Assembly (NCBI GenBank): GCA_028533045.1
Contig: JAQQAP010000002.1
Span: 1-64,000, forward strand
DNA length: 64,000 bases
From: Spirochaetales bacterium
GTDB lineage: Bacteria; Spirochaetota; Spirochaetia; DSM-2461
Direction of reading: 5' to 3'
Of this stretch, positions 8,355-16,503 are shown piece after piece (position 1 is the first letter of the stretch; each line of letters starts with the position of its first letter). The notes beneath the pieces are model-generated. The model made no database searches and had not been told where the DNA came from. It was given only the letters and a program-made list of their open reading frames with translations. The translations under genes were made by a program, and so were the position numbers.

Positions 8355-9803
8355 TTACTGCTCTACGGAAGGAAGGTTATATCTGTATTCTGCATAAATA
8401 TGGGAGCCCAGGAGGGCTTTCAGGGATTCGAAAACGGCTCCGTCCCGGTAGGAATAGTCAAACATAATATACCCCATCCCCATATTCTTAAAGAAAATAG
8501 GTTCCACTATGAGGGCATAATTCTCTTCCTTGGGAAGATATTTGTTTGGGATAAGAAGCCTCTCCGTCATAATTCTATCTTCCGAATCAATTTTCAGTCC
8601 CCTCTTATCAACAAAGGCCTTCTGGAATATGACCTTTCCCTTCTCCATATCAAAGTTCTCGTAAAACATAATATAACAGTGTTTCATTCCAATTTGTTGT
8701 GAAATGAACTGTATGCTTTTATCCAAGTCTTCCGTAAGACTGACCGTCCCTGTTATTCTCCTGAATAGTTCAACGATTTTGTCCTTGTGGTACTTGATTT
8801 CTCGGGCCTGAACTTCCAACATCCTTTCCGATATTTCTCTCTTTGACAGAGATTTATTGTTGAGTAGAGTAATTAATTCTGACAGGTTGTCATTTTTCAA
8901 TTCCACATCGTTAGGAAGGAGGACTTCCTGAATCTCTCCGGTGGAGCAGCCGCAGGATTGTCTAATGTACATTTTAGTGTCGAAGCTTACTTCTTTTTTT
9001 ACTTCCTCACCTTCCAGAAGTTTGATTAAACTTTCTGCAGCCTTCCAGCCCTGTTTGTAGGAATCTTCATCCCAGGTCGTGAGGGGCGGGCTGGAATAGG
9101 TGCATTCGAATCGCCCCTGATGTCCGCAGACGGCCTTCTCTTCGGGGACTCTAATATTGTGTTCCTTCAAGGCGTTAATAATAGAAAACGCAACGTTATC
9201 ATTTACTGCTACGATGGCATCGAAGTCAATGTTTTTATCCAGCAGGTAGTTCACTACTTCGGCGCCTGCTTTACTATTGATATCCTTTGAAATAATCAGC
9301 TCTTCCCTAAGCGGGATATCGTGTTTCTTAAGGGCGGCTTCATAACCAATCTGTCTCTCATTGGAGGAATTGTTGTTTTTAGGGCCACGAAGATAGACAA
9401 TTTTATTATAATTATGAGTCTCTATAAGGTGGTCCATGAGTTTTTCCATGCCCCCCGCATAGTCCGGTTTTACATTGATATACTCTTCGTCATCACCGCA
9501 TATTGTTACGATGGGAAAATCTTTATAGCGGTTCAGGAACTTTTTAAATTCCTCTTTTGACTGGTAGCGGGAAAGGGAGCTGGTGGGAATGATAATTCCC
9601 GAAACCTGATCTTTGTGAACTTGGTTAAATATGTTCTCTCTAAAAGGAGAATAGGGTTTTTGGGCATTAAGTGCCAAACCGGCATAAATAAGAACATTGT
9701 AATTATTAAGCTTGGCACAGTCCGTGATACCCAAGGATACATTCTTGTGATAAGGCGTGGTAAGGGTGCTTAGAAATGCGGCAATAGTTTTTTTATTATT
9801 CAA
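8355..9803 (-). CDS. LacI-type sensor, shortest paralogue
   Basis: About 482 residues. It has the same LacI-type domain (conserved VPEEKAVCGHQGRF and PPLTTWDEDSYKQGW), the cysteine motif RQSCGCS and the GAF-like region, but stops before the PAS domain. It therefore carries only the ligand-binding and GAF-like parts. The ATG at 9827 has a purine run touching it. The in-frame TTG at 9803 follows GGGGGAACAAGG and begins LNNKKTIAAFLS, matching the 601-residue paralogue, so I take 9803. It lies directly downstream of the TSCPD gene and is probably co-transcribed with it, first of the three sensor genes. Confidence 0.75.
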   Translation of the reverse strand: MNNKKTIAAFLSTLTTPYHKNVSLGITDCAKLNNYNVLIYAGLALNAQKPYSPFRENIFNQVHKDQVSGIIIPTSSLSRYQSKEEFKKFLNRYKDFPIVTICGDDEEYINVKPDYAGGMEKLMDHLIETHNYNKIVYLRGPKNNNSSNERQIGYEAALKKHDIPLREELIISKDINSKAGAEVVNYLLDKNIDFDAIVAVNDNVAFSIINALKEHNIRVPEEKAVCGHQGRFECTYSSPPLTTWDEDSYKQGWKAAESLIKLLEGEEVKKEVSFDTKMYIRQSCGCSTGEIQEVLLPNDVELKNDNLSELITLLNNKSLSKREISERMLEVQAREIKYHKDKIVELFRRITGTVSLTEDLDKSIQFISQQIGMKHCYIMFYENFDMEKGKVIFQKAFVDKRGLKIDSEDRIMTERLLIPNKYLPKEENYALIVEPIFFKNMGMGYIMFDYSYRDGAVFESLKALLGSHIYAEYRYNLPSVEQ

Positions 9804-9851
9804 AACCTTGTTCCCCCAATAAGCCATCCTACCATAAGGGGAGAGATGAAT

Positions 9852-10121
9852 CTAGGCTGATTTTTCCCCGGCGGCCAGCATCTCTTTAAGAGCTTGGGCC
9901 AGCTGGTCGGGGCAGGAGGTTCCCCTCATCCCGCAGGGAGTGCCTTCCAGTGCCTTAATGATCTCTTCCGCATGGCTGCCTTCGGCCAGACGGGCTACAC
10001 CTGCCGTATTGCCGGCGCAACCTCCTGTGAATCTCACTTTTTCAATGATGTTGTTTGAGTTGAGTCGGATATCTATTTTTCGGGCACATACGCCCTTGGG
10101 TTTATAACTATAGGTCTTCAT
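9852..10121 (-). CDS. TSCPD-domain protein
   Basis: An 89-residue protein of the TSCPD family (TIGR03905-like). It carries the GCAGNT motif and the name-giving GTSCPDQLA, with four conserved Cys in total (two in GGCAG and TPCG/TSCPD, one in KGVCAR). The function of the stand-alone form is unknown. The domain also occurs in vitamin B12-dependent ribonucleotide reductases. The start is ATG 10121. The open frame reaches a TTG at 10157, but that TTG is the first base triplet of a TTGACA -35 box, so the upstream codons are promoter. The -10 box ends 7 nt before the ATG, implying a leaderless message. The sensor genes follow after only about 25 to 48 bp. Confidence 0.8.
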   Translation of the reverse strand: MKTYSYKPKGVCARKIDIRLNSNNIIEKVRFTGGCAGNTAGVARLAEGSHAEEIIKALEGTPCGMRGTSCPDQLAQALKEMLAAGEKSA

Positions 10122-10128
10122 ATGGTTT

Positions 10129-10157
10129 ATTCTATATTTGGAATGTAAAAATGTCAA
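10129..10157 (-). promoter_or_regulatory. Promoter of TSCPD-sensor operon, leaderless
   Basis: On the minus strand, TTGACA (10157-10152), a 17-bp spacer, and TAGAAT (10134-10129). The ATG follows 7 nt after the -10 box, at the expected transcription start. No ribosome binding site is seen. Confidence 0.7.
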
Positions 10158-10165
10158 CGGATGTG

Positions 10166-10966
10166 CTACCGGTAGGAAGCTGTCCGATAATCGCTGGGGC
10201 TTTGGCCGGTCATTCGGCGAAAGAATTTTGAAAATCCCCAGATATCGGAAAAACCCAGGTGATAGGATATTTCCGTAACCGAGAGGTCCGAGAGATGGAG
10301 CAGGGTCTGGGCATGTTCTATTCTTTCCCTGTCAAGAAAGGGTTTGAGAGAGTAGCCCGTCTCTTCTTTGAGCTTTTTTGAGAGATGGGGGCGGCTCAGA
10401 TCCATCAGTTGAGCTATTTCGTCGGCGGTGGGGAAATATCCTGTTTTGGTAAAGAGCTGGTTTCTTATCCTCTCGGCGGTGGTCATGGTTTTGACCTCTT
10501 TGTTGTAGATATGCTCCAGTTCTATAAGGGTTTTAAGGGCGTTTTGAATATGTACCGACACCTGGTCTGTTTCCACTTCTTCATCGGCTAGAAATTCGGC
10601 AATGTAGTGTTTGAGCGGGGTGATATTACGGGGGTCGCTAAAGAGGAGGGGCCGGTCAATTTTCTTGCGGGTCTCACAATTAAATTTGAAAGAGTAGTAT
10701 TCACAGTGGGAGCCGATGTATTCAAAGCTGTGATGGAGACCGGGAGGGATGACAATTATCCGGTGTTCATCCAGGGGGATTTCCTGGTCTTCAAAACAGG
10801 CGATTCCCCGGCCGGCAATAAGTATTTCTGCCTGCCAGTAATCGTGGAAGTGGTAACTGTCCCGTTTTTTCTCATCCCGCTGGCAGTGTTCCCAGTAAAG
10901 CAGGTTCAGTTTGAGGGAGGGAATGGGGTCTCGGGAGCTTGTCAGGTCAAAACGATCATATTGCAT
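10166..10966 (-). CDS. AraC-family transcriptional regulator
   Basis: 266 residues. An N-terminal cupin-type ligand-binding half (His-rich [16 protein letters not shown], then [10 protein letters not shown]) is followed by two AraC helix-turn-helix motifs (about 165-266). The second ends in [18 protein letters not shown], the usual AraC signature. It is divergent from the sugar-acid operon starting at 11070 and is most likely its ligand-responsive activator. AAGGAAGGCGG lies upstream of the ATG at 10966, so it has a conventional leader. The ligand is presumably a sugar or sugar acid imported or degraded by the neighbouring operon (inference). Confidence 0.85.
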   Translation of the reverse strand: MQYDRFDLTSSRDPIPSLKLNLLYWEHCQRDEKKRDSYHFHDYWQAEILIAGRGIACFEDQEIPLDEHRIIVIPPGLHHSFEYIGSHCEYYSFKFNCETRKKIDRPLLFSDPRNITPLKHYIAEFLADEEVETDQVSVHIQNALKTLIELEHIYNKEVKTMTTAERIRNQLFTKTGYFPTADEIAQLMDLSRPHLSKKLKEETGYSLKPFLDRERIEHAQTLLHLSDLSVTEISYHLGFSDIWGFSKFFRRMTGQSPSDYRTASYR

Positions 10967-10995
10967 TTTGGTAAATCCGCCTTCCTTTTTCCCAT

Positions 10996-11023
10996 TTGGC
11001 CGTGGGGAATCTGACCTTATAAT
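10996..11023 (+). promoter_or_regulatory. Promoter of sugar-acid operon
   Basis: TTGGCC at 10996-11001, a 16-bp spacer, and a perfect TATAAT at 11018-11023, predicting a start near 11030. The site sits in the 100-bp divergent region shared with the AraC gene, where the regulator would be expected to bind. Confidence 0.55.
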
Positions 11024-11069
11024 AGAGCAGAATTACCGATTGGACAACTTTTTTTTAGGGAGCCTTTTT

Positions 11070-12290
11070 TTGAAGATTCAAGATGTGAAAGTTTTTGTTG
11101 CCTCTCCTGGCAGGAATTTTGTCACCCTTAAAATCATTACGGAAGAAGGACTTTACGGTTTAGGTGATGCCACGGTGAATGGCCGGGAGCTGGCCGTGGC
11201 CGCCTATCTTAAGGATCATGTCGCTCCCTGTCTTATTGGAAAGGACGCCCACAACATAGAGGATATTTGGCAGTATCTATACCGCGGCGTATATTGGCGT
11301 AAAGGGCCGATTAATATGGCTGCCATAGGCGCTGTGGATATGGCTTTATGGGACCTGAAAGGGAAAGCGGCCGGTTTGCCGGTGTATCAGCTTTTAGGGG
11401 GACGTAGCCGGAAGGGCGTTACCCTCTATGCCCATGCCCAGGGAGCAACCATTGAGGAAACGCTGGGAGCGGCTCAGGTTTGGATTGATAAAGGTTTTAA
11501 GGCCGTAAGGCTCCAATGCGCTATTCCCGGCCTTGAGGGAACATACGGGGTTAAGACGAAGGAGCAGAAAGATTACTTTGCCATGCAAAGCAAGCGCTAC
11601 TTACCCCCGGAAGAGCCCTGGTCTACGGCAAAATACTTAAATTTTATTCCCGACCTGTTTAAAGCGGCCCGGGAGCGTTTTGGAGACAGCGTTGAGCTTC
11701 TCCATGATGTGCACCATCGCCTAACTCCTATCGAAGCCGCCCGTTTGGGAAAGGCCCTTGAGCCTTATCATCTCTTTTTTCTGGAAGATGCGGTGGCGGC
11801 GGAGAATCAGGAGAGTTGTGCTGTCATTAGGCAGCATACGACAACTCCTTTGGCTATTGGAGAGATATACAACACGATTTGGGACTGTAAGGGGATGATC
11901 GAAAATCAGTCCATCGACTATATTCGGGTAGCGGCCACCCATGCGGGAGGAATCAGCGGGGTTCGACGCATCGCCGATTACGCCGGGCTTTTTCATGTGC
12001 GTACCGCCTTTCACGGCCCGCCGGATATTTCGCCCATTGGCCATGCGGCCCATATGCACCTGGGACTGTGGGTGCCCAACTTCGGGATTCAGGAATTCGT
12101 ACGCTTTGGTACGGAGGTTTCCGACCGGGTCTTCTCCTATCCCATGAGAGTGGAAGATGGGATGGCTCTCTTGGAAGACAAACCCGGATTAGGGGTGGAT
12201 TTTAATGAAGATGAAGCGGATCTTCATCCTTATAAAAGGTCCTATTTGCCGGTGAGTCGGCTAGAGGACGGAACTTTGTGGAATTGGTAG
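11070..12290 (+). CDS. manD: Mannonate dehydratase-family enolase
   Basis: 406 residues, close to the family length. It belongs to the ManD branch of the enolase superfamily, whose members dehydrate D-mannonate or D-gluconate to 2-keto-3-deoxy acids. Visible active-site parts: Arg147 and Tyr159 (same numbers as the characterised ManD), D213 and H215 in HDVHH, E239 in LEDAV, E265 in IGEIY, H315 in AFHGP and E342. The start is a TTG at 11070 with AGGGAG at 11057-11062. The longer open frame to 10911 runs through the promoter and AraC gene and is rejected. Some family members have very low activity, so the true substrate is uncertain. Confidence 0.8.
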   Translation: MKIQDVKVFVASPGRNFVTLKIITEEGLYGLGDATVNGRELAVAAYLKDHVAPCLIGKDAHNIEDIWQYLYRGVYWRKGPINMAAIGAVDMALWDLKGKAAGLPVYQLLGGRSRKGVTLYAHAQGATIEETLGAAQVWIDKGFKAVRLQCAIPGLEGTYGVKTKEQKDYFAMQSKRYLPPEEPWSTAKYLNFIPDLFKAARERFGDSVELLHDVHHRLTPIEAARLGKALEPYHLFFLEDAVAAENQESCAVIRQHTTTPLAIGEIYNTIWDCKGMIENQSIDYIRVAATHAGGISGVRRIADYAGLFHVRTAFHGPPDISPIGHAAHMHLGLWVPNFGIQEFVRFGTEVSDRVFSYPMRVEDGMALLEDKPGLGVDFNEDEADLHPYKRSYLPVSRLEDGTLWNW

Positions 12291-12332
12291 TTGCAATAGC
12301 GAACGATTGGTCCTAATATGGATGAGGGAGAG

Positions 12333-13319
12333 ATGAAATTGAACAGACAATTTGGAAACACCGATTTACAAACCAGCCCTGTTGTTTACGGATGCATGGG
12401 CGGAGCCGGAGCCTTTGGTCCCCAGGAAGAAAAGGATTCTATTGAAGCCTTGCTCGGTGCCTATGAGGCGGGTGTTAATTTCTTTGATACCGCAGAAATG
12501 TATGGCAAAGGGTATTCGGAGCAGTTGCTTGGAAAGGCCTTTGGGGAAAAGAGAAAGGATATCATTATTTCCAGTAAAGTCTCTCCCAAAAATCTGTCCC
12601 CCGAAGGTATTCAGACCGCCTGTGAAAGAAGTTTAAAGAACCTCGGATCGGATTATCTTGATTTATATCTGATCCACTGGCCCAATCGGGATATCCCCTT
12701 GGCGGACAGCATTGGAGCCTTAAAGAAGCTTAAGGAGCAGGGGAAAATCCGCTATTACGGTGTTTCCAATTTTGGTAAAGAAGATTTGACCGACGCTCTG
12801 GAGCTGGGAGATATCTCGGCCAATCAGGTTCCCTATCATCTATTCTTCCGATCCATTGAATTCGATGTGCAGCTTCTTTGTGAAAAGAAAAAAGTACCCA
12901 TCATGTGTTATTCCTCCCTTATGCAGGGATTGTTGGCCGGGAAATATCGCTCTTTGGCGGATTTTCCCGCTTCGAGAGCCCGGACCCGAATGTTTGATTC
13001 CCGTCGTTGGGAACAGTGTGCCCACAAGGAACACGGTGCGGAAGAGGCCGGTCAGAAAGCGCTGGATGATATATGGAAAATCACCTCAGCCACCGGTTTA
13101 AGGATGGAAGAGCTGGCTGTGGGCTGGCTTAAGGCTCAAAAGGCTGTGGGCGGTGTTATTGTAGGTACCCGTAATGCGGAACAGAGCAAGGGCCTGCGCA
13201 ATTTACTCGATATTAAGTTGAGCCCCGATGTGCTTGCCGCCTTAACGGAGGCAACGGACGAACTAAAGAAGCAGCTGGGGGCGGATGTTGACATGTGGGG
13301 TAAAAACAGAATCCGTTAA
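12333..13319 (+). CDS. Aldo/keto reductase
   Basis: 328 residues, TIM-barrel NADPH-dependent aldo/keto reductase. The catalytic tetrad is visible: Asp and Tyr in FFDTAEMYGKG, Lys in IISSKV, and His in LYLIHWPN. The nucleotide-binding C-terminus has GVIVGTRNAEQ. I take the ATG at 12333 because AGGGAGAG directly precedes it. The ATG at 12318 lacks such a site. It probably interconverts a sugar aldehyde or ketone with its alcohol within the sugar-acid pathway encoded here (inference). Confidence 0.8.
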   Translation: MKLNRQFGNTDLQTSPVVYGCMGGAGAFGPQEEKDSIEALLGAYEAGVNFFDTAEMYGKGYSEQLLGKAFGEKRKDIIISSKVSPKNLSPEGIQTACERSLKNLGSDYLDLYLIHWPNRDIPLADSIGALKKLKEQGKIRYYGVSNFGKEDLTDALELGDISANQVPYHLFFRSIEFDVQLLCEKKKVPIMCYSSLMQGLLAGKYRSLADFPASRARTRMFDSRRWEQCAHKEHGAEEAGQKALDDIWKITSATGLRMEELAVGWLKAQKAVGGVIVGTRNAEQSKGLRNLLDIKLSPDVLAALTEATDELKKQLGADVDMWGKNRIR

Positions 13320-13346
13320 TTGGCTCCCCCGGGAGCTTGTTATATT
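13320..13346 (+). promoter_or_regulatory. Possible internal promoter before binding protein
   Basis: TTGGCT at 13320-13325 and an extended TGTTATATT (TATATT at 13341-13346), with a short 15-bp spacer. It would give a leader of about 45 nt to the binding-protein gene, which has a strong TAGGAGG site. Confidence 0.3.
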
Positions 13347-13397
13347 AGTTGGTTTACTCTTCTTAGGGGGAGTAGAAGATATTTAGGAGGAAATTTT

Positions 13398-14660
13398 ATG
13401 AAAAGGATTTTTAGTTTCAAAAAAATCGTAGTTTTGGCTTTGATGTGCTCATTTTTAATGGTGAGTGTAAGCTGTAATCGTACAAAAGACGGTGACAGCA
13501 TGGAGCCGCAGACACTCTCTTTCATTACCTGGAGAGGGGATGATTCAGAAGCTTATGATCAGATTATTGCCGCTTTTGAGGCGGAAAACCCCAATATTAC
13601 TGTGAATGTTGAGTATTTCAAAGGCGGTTCTACCTATGACGGAATCATTTCTACCAGAGGTATCGGCGGGGAGCTGGATTTCTACGCCGCCCAGCCCGGT
13701 GGTCAGGTTTCCGGACTTGTAGGCGCCGGTTATGCCCTGGATATCAGTGATCAGCCTTTTGTTGACAGAATGATCCCCGGTGCTATTGCTGCCGGTACTA
13801 TAGACGGAAAGACCTATGGTGTTGCTCAGGCAACCAGTACCATGTGTGTTTTCTACAACAAGGCCATCTTTGCCGAATACGGACTGGTTCCCCCCACAAC
13901 CTGGGATGAGTTCCTTAACATCTGTGAAACATTAAAAGGCGCCGGTGTAACACCCATGGCGGCCGGTTTCTCCCAGAGCTATATTGCCCAGAACTTCTGG
14001 AAGATGATGATGGGACACTACACTCCCGATGACTCTACCTACTGGAGACAGATTAGCGACGGAAAGATGACTCTTATGGATGAGCCTATCTACACCGTTG
14101 TTAAAGCTATGTCTTCCCTCGTTGAAAAGGGTTATTTTGTAGACGGCGTATCCGGTTTGGATAAACATGGTGCTGCGGCTCTGTTTGCCCAGGGTCAGGT
14201 AGCCATGGACGTAGAAGGTACCTGGAGAGCCGGAACTATCGCTGGAACCGAAGGGGCGCCCGAGTTCGGAATCTTCTCTATTCCTTTCATGGGTGATGCT
14301 AATGAAATGATCAATATTGTACACCCCAACCAGACGCACATGATTTTCCCCGCGTCCAAGAACATCGATGCGGCTCTCAAGTTTTACGACTTCATGATGA
14401 CTCCCGAAATGGAAGAGATCTACTGTACCGTAACCGGTCAGGTTCCCACCGTTAAGGGTACTCCAATTGCGAATCCCACTATCCAGATGATCTCCGATTA
14501 CATCAGTTCTACCAGACCTGTTCTGGGACATAACCTGAGTAATCCCAACAACGAAGTTTACAGCAACCTTAACGCTACCTGGACTCAGATCATGGTTGGC
14601 GGCGATGTAGACACCGTTCTGACAGACATGCAGGCTAAGATCGACGCTATCGAAAGATAA
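13398..14660 (+). CDS. Sugar ABC transporter substrate-binding lipoprotein
   Basis: 420 residues, extracellular solute-binding protein of family 1 (MalE-like). A signal peptide (MKRIFSFKK then a hydrophobic stretch) ends at a lipobox VSVSC with the modified Cys at about residue 26. The mature part shows ITWRGDDSEAYDQII and VFYNKAIFAEYGLVPP, typical of carbohydrate binders. The ATG at 13398 follows TAGGAGG at 13384-13390. It feeds the two permeases downstream. No ATPase is encoded here, so a shared MsmX-type ATPase elsewhere is likely. The ligand is unknown. Confidence 0.85.
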   Translation: MKRIFSFKKIVVLALMCSFLMVSVSCNRTKDGDSMEPQTLSFITWRGDDSEAYDQIIAAFEAENPNITVNVEYFKGGSTYDGIISTRGIGGELDFYAAQPGGQVSGLVGAGYALDISDQPFVDRMIPGAIAAGTIDGKTYGVAQATSTMCVFYNKAIFAEYGLVPPTTWDEFLNICETLKGAGVTPMAAGFSQSYIAQNFWKMMMGHYTPDDSTYWRQISDGKMTLMDEPIYTVVKAMSSLVEKGYFVDGVSGLDKHGAAALFAQGQVAMDVEGTWRAGTIAGTEGAPEFGIFSIPFMGDANEMINIVHPNQTHMIFPASKNIDAALKFYDFMMTPEMEEIYCTVTGQVPTVKGTPIANPTIQMISDYISSTRPVLGHNLSNPNNEVYSNLNATWTQIMVGGDVDTVLTDMQAKIDAIER

Positions 14661-14686
14661 GCCCGATCTTATTTCGATTAACTTAG

Positions 14687-14716
14687 AGGGAGAAGTGCCC
14701 GGGGGGCCTTCTCCCT
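14687..14716 (+). terminator. Intercistronic hairpin after binding protein
   Basis: AGGGAGAAG (14687-14695) pairs perfectly with CTTCTCCCT (14708-14716), with an inner G-C extension. Only a weak T-rich tail (TCTT) follows. It lies between the binding-protein and permease genes, where such hairpins commonly act as partial terminators or RNA stabilisers and let the binding protein be made in excess. Confidence 0.6.
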
Positions 14717-14752
14717 TCTTATGAAATGATTTTTGGGATAAGGAGTGCCTTA

Positions 14753-15658
14753 ATGAAATCCAAAACCAAAGCGCTATTGAAGAGGAATGCTGCCTATTAT
14801 GCCTTCCTTGCAGTACCCATGGCGCTCTACTTCGTATTCTTTTTCTATCCTAACTTTATGGCTCTTGTATGGAGTTTTTACAAGTGGGACGGACTTTCTC
14901 CGGAGATGACCTTCGTGGGAATGAAGAATTATGTGGATCTGTTTACCAAGAGTTCTCTGTTTTATCAGGCTTTTGGCAATACCCTCGTTTATACGGTCGT
15001 ATTGATGATAGGTTCCAACTTGCTGGGGCTTTTAGCGGCCCTGTTTATTTACAAACCGAGTAAATTAAATAACATATTCAGAACAATTTTCTACCTGCCC
15101 GGTGTTTTGGCCACTGTAGCCATTGGTTCCATGTGGACCCTGGGTGTGTACAATCCTAACTTTGGAATGTTGAATACTGTTCTTCGCGCTCTGCATCTGG
15201 ATGCTCTCACCACTGCCTGGCTGGCCGATCCCAATACGGCTCTTGTCAGTGTGGCCGTGGTACATGTCTGGCAGAACCTGGGATTCAGTATGATTCTTTA
15301 TATTGCCGGTATCCAGGAGATTCCGGAAGAGCTTTATGAGTCCGCTTCGATAGAAGGAGCCAACCGAGTACAGTATATCTGGCACATTGTGCTTCCCCTC
15401 CTAAGAAGGGTTGCTTCCATCGTCATGATTCTGGTTTTGATTTTTGGTATGCGTGCTTTTGGTCTTATCTTTATTATGACAGAAGGCGGTTCGGCTACGG
15501 GTGTTACGGAGGTTCTTACCACCATGCAGTTCCGTCAGGGATTCAGCTATAGAAAGGTGGGCTTTTCCAATGCCATAGCCGTTATGATTCTCTTTGTGGT
15601 TGTTACTACTTCGGCCGTACAGAAGTGGATGATTAGAGAACGGGGTAGCGTAAAATGA
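14753..15658 (+). CDS. Sugar ABC transporter permease (MalF type)
   Basis: 301 residues with six predicted membrane segments. The binding-protein-dependent transport motif (EAA loop) reads PEELYESASIEGANRVQ before the last segments. The ATG at 14753 follows AAGGAG at about 14740-14745. The longer frame from 14726 starts just after the hairpin and lacks a site. It is translationally coupled to the next permease through an ATGA overlap. Confidence 0.85.
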   Translation: MKSKTKALLKRNAAYYAFLAVPMALYFVFFFYPNFMALVWSFYKWDGLSPEMTFVGMKNYVDLFTKSSLFYQAFGNTLVYTVVLMIGSNLLGLLAALFIYKPSKLNNIFRTIFYLPGVLATVAIGSMWTLGVYNPNFGMLNTVLRALHLDALTTAWLADPNTALVSVAVVHVWQNLGFSMILYIAGIQEIPEELYESASIEGANRVQYIWHIVLPLLRRVASIVMILVLIFGMRAFGLIFIMTEGGSATGVTEVLTTMQFRQGFSYRKVGFSNAIAVMILFVVVTTSAVQKWMIRERGSVK

Positions 15659-16491
15659 AACACGAATCGTATAACAAAACAATGAAAAGGTTAAAATACC
15701 TTTTCCTCTCGGCCGTTTCGGTGGTGTTTCTATTCCCCATTTGGCTGGTATTTATTAACTCCTTTAAGAAGGATACGGAAATCTATACCAACCTGTTTGG
15801 GCTACCCTACAAGTTCCAGTTTATCAATTATGTGGATGCTTGGGTAAAGGGGAAATTTCACCTCTATTACATGAATAGTATTATTATTACCGCCGCATCG
15901 GTGGCCATAATTCTTCTGTTTGCTACTTTTTGTTCTTTTTCTTTAAGTCGAAAGGACCTGATTGGTAAAAAGATTATCAATGCTTTGTTTATCATAGGTA
16001 TTACCGTACCTGTACAGGTAAGTCTTATGCCACTTTTTGTGGAGATCAAGAATATGGGGCTCTATAATACCTTGATTGGTGTTATCATCCTTTTTGCCGC
16101 TTTCCGAATTTCCTTTGCCAGTTATATTATCACCGGTTTTATGGAAGGAATACCGGCGGAGTTGGAAGAAGCGGCCATTATCGACGGGGCTTCCGAGTTC
16201 TCTCTTTTTGCCAAGATTATTCTTCCCTTGAGTAAATCTTCCATTTCGGCGGTGGCTATTTTTAACATCGTTTTCGTATGGAATAACTTCTGGTTTCCCC
16301 TTATCTTCCTGAGTTCTCAGGATAAGAAAACCCTTCCCGTAGGTCTTTTGGCCTTCCAGGGGCAGGAAACGGTGGCCTTTGGTAAGCTCTTTGCCGGTAT
16401 TATGATCTTGACCCTACCAATTATCGTAGTTTACCTTTTACTGCAGAGACACTTTGTTCAAGGTGTAACAGCAGGGGCTGTTAAGGGGTAA
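15655..16491 (+). CDS. Sugar ABC transporter permease (MalG type)
   Basis: 278 residues with six membrane segments. The EAA loop reads PAELEEAAIIDGASEF, which would contact the shared ATPase. The start overlaps the previous stop (ATGA at 15655-15658). The C-terminus FVQGVTAGAVKG is typical of the MalG group. Together with the preceding permease it forms the channel of the sugar importer. Confidence 0.85.
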   Translation: MKHESYNKTMKRLKYLFLSAVSVVFLFPIWLVFINSFKKDTEIYTNLFGLPYKFQFINYVDAWVKGKFHLYYMNSIIITAASVAIILLFATFCSFSLSRKDLIGKKIINALFIIGITVPVQVSLMPLFVEIKNMGLYNTLIGVIILFAAFRISFASYIITGFMEGIPAELEEAAIIDGASEFSLFAKIILPLSKSSISAVAIFNIVFVWNNFWFPLIFLSSQDKKTLPVGLLAFQGQETVAFGKLFAGIMILTLPIIVVYLLLQRHFVQGVTAGAVKG

Positions 16492-16503
16492 AGAGGAGTT
16501 AAA

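Noticed and set aside
10911..11069. Long N-terminal extension of the ManD-like protein
   Set aside because: It overlaps the AraC gene start and contains TTGGCC and TATAAT. The TTG at 11070 has a good ribosome binding site and matches family N-termini.
15376..15395. TGGCAC resembling half of a sigma-54 promoter
   Set aside because: The -12 element is at the wrong spacing and it lies inside a permease gene.
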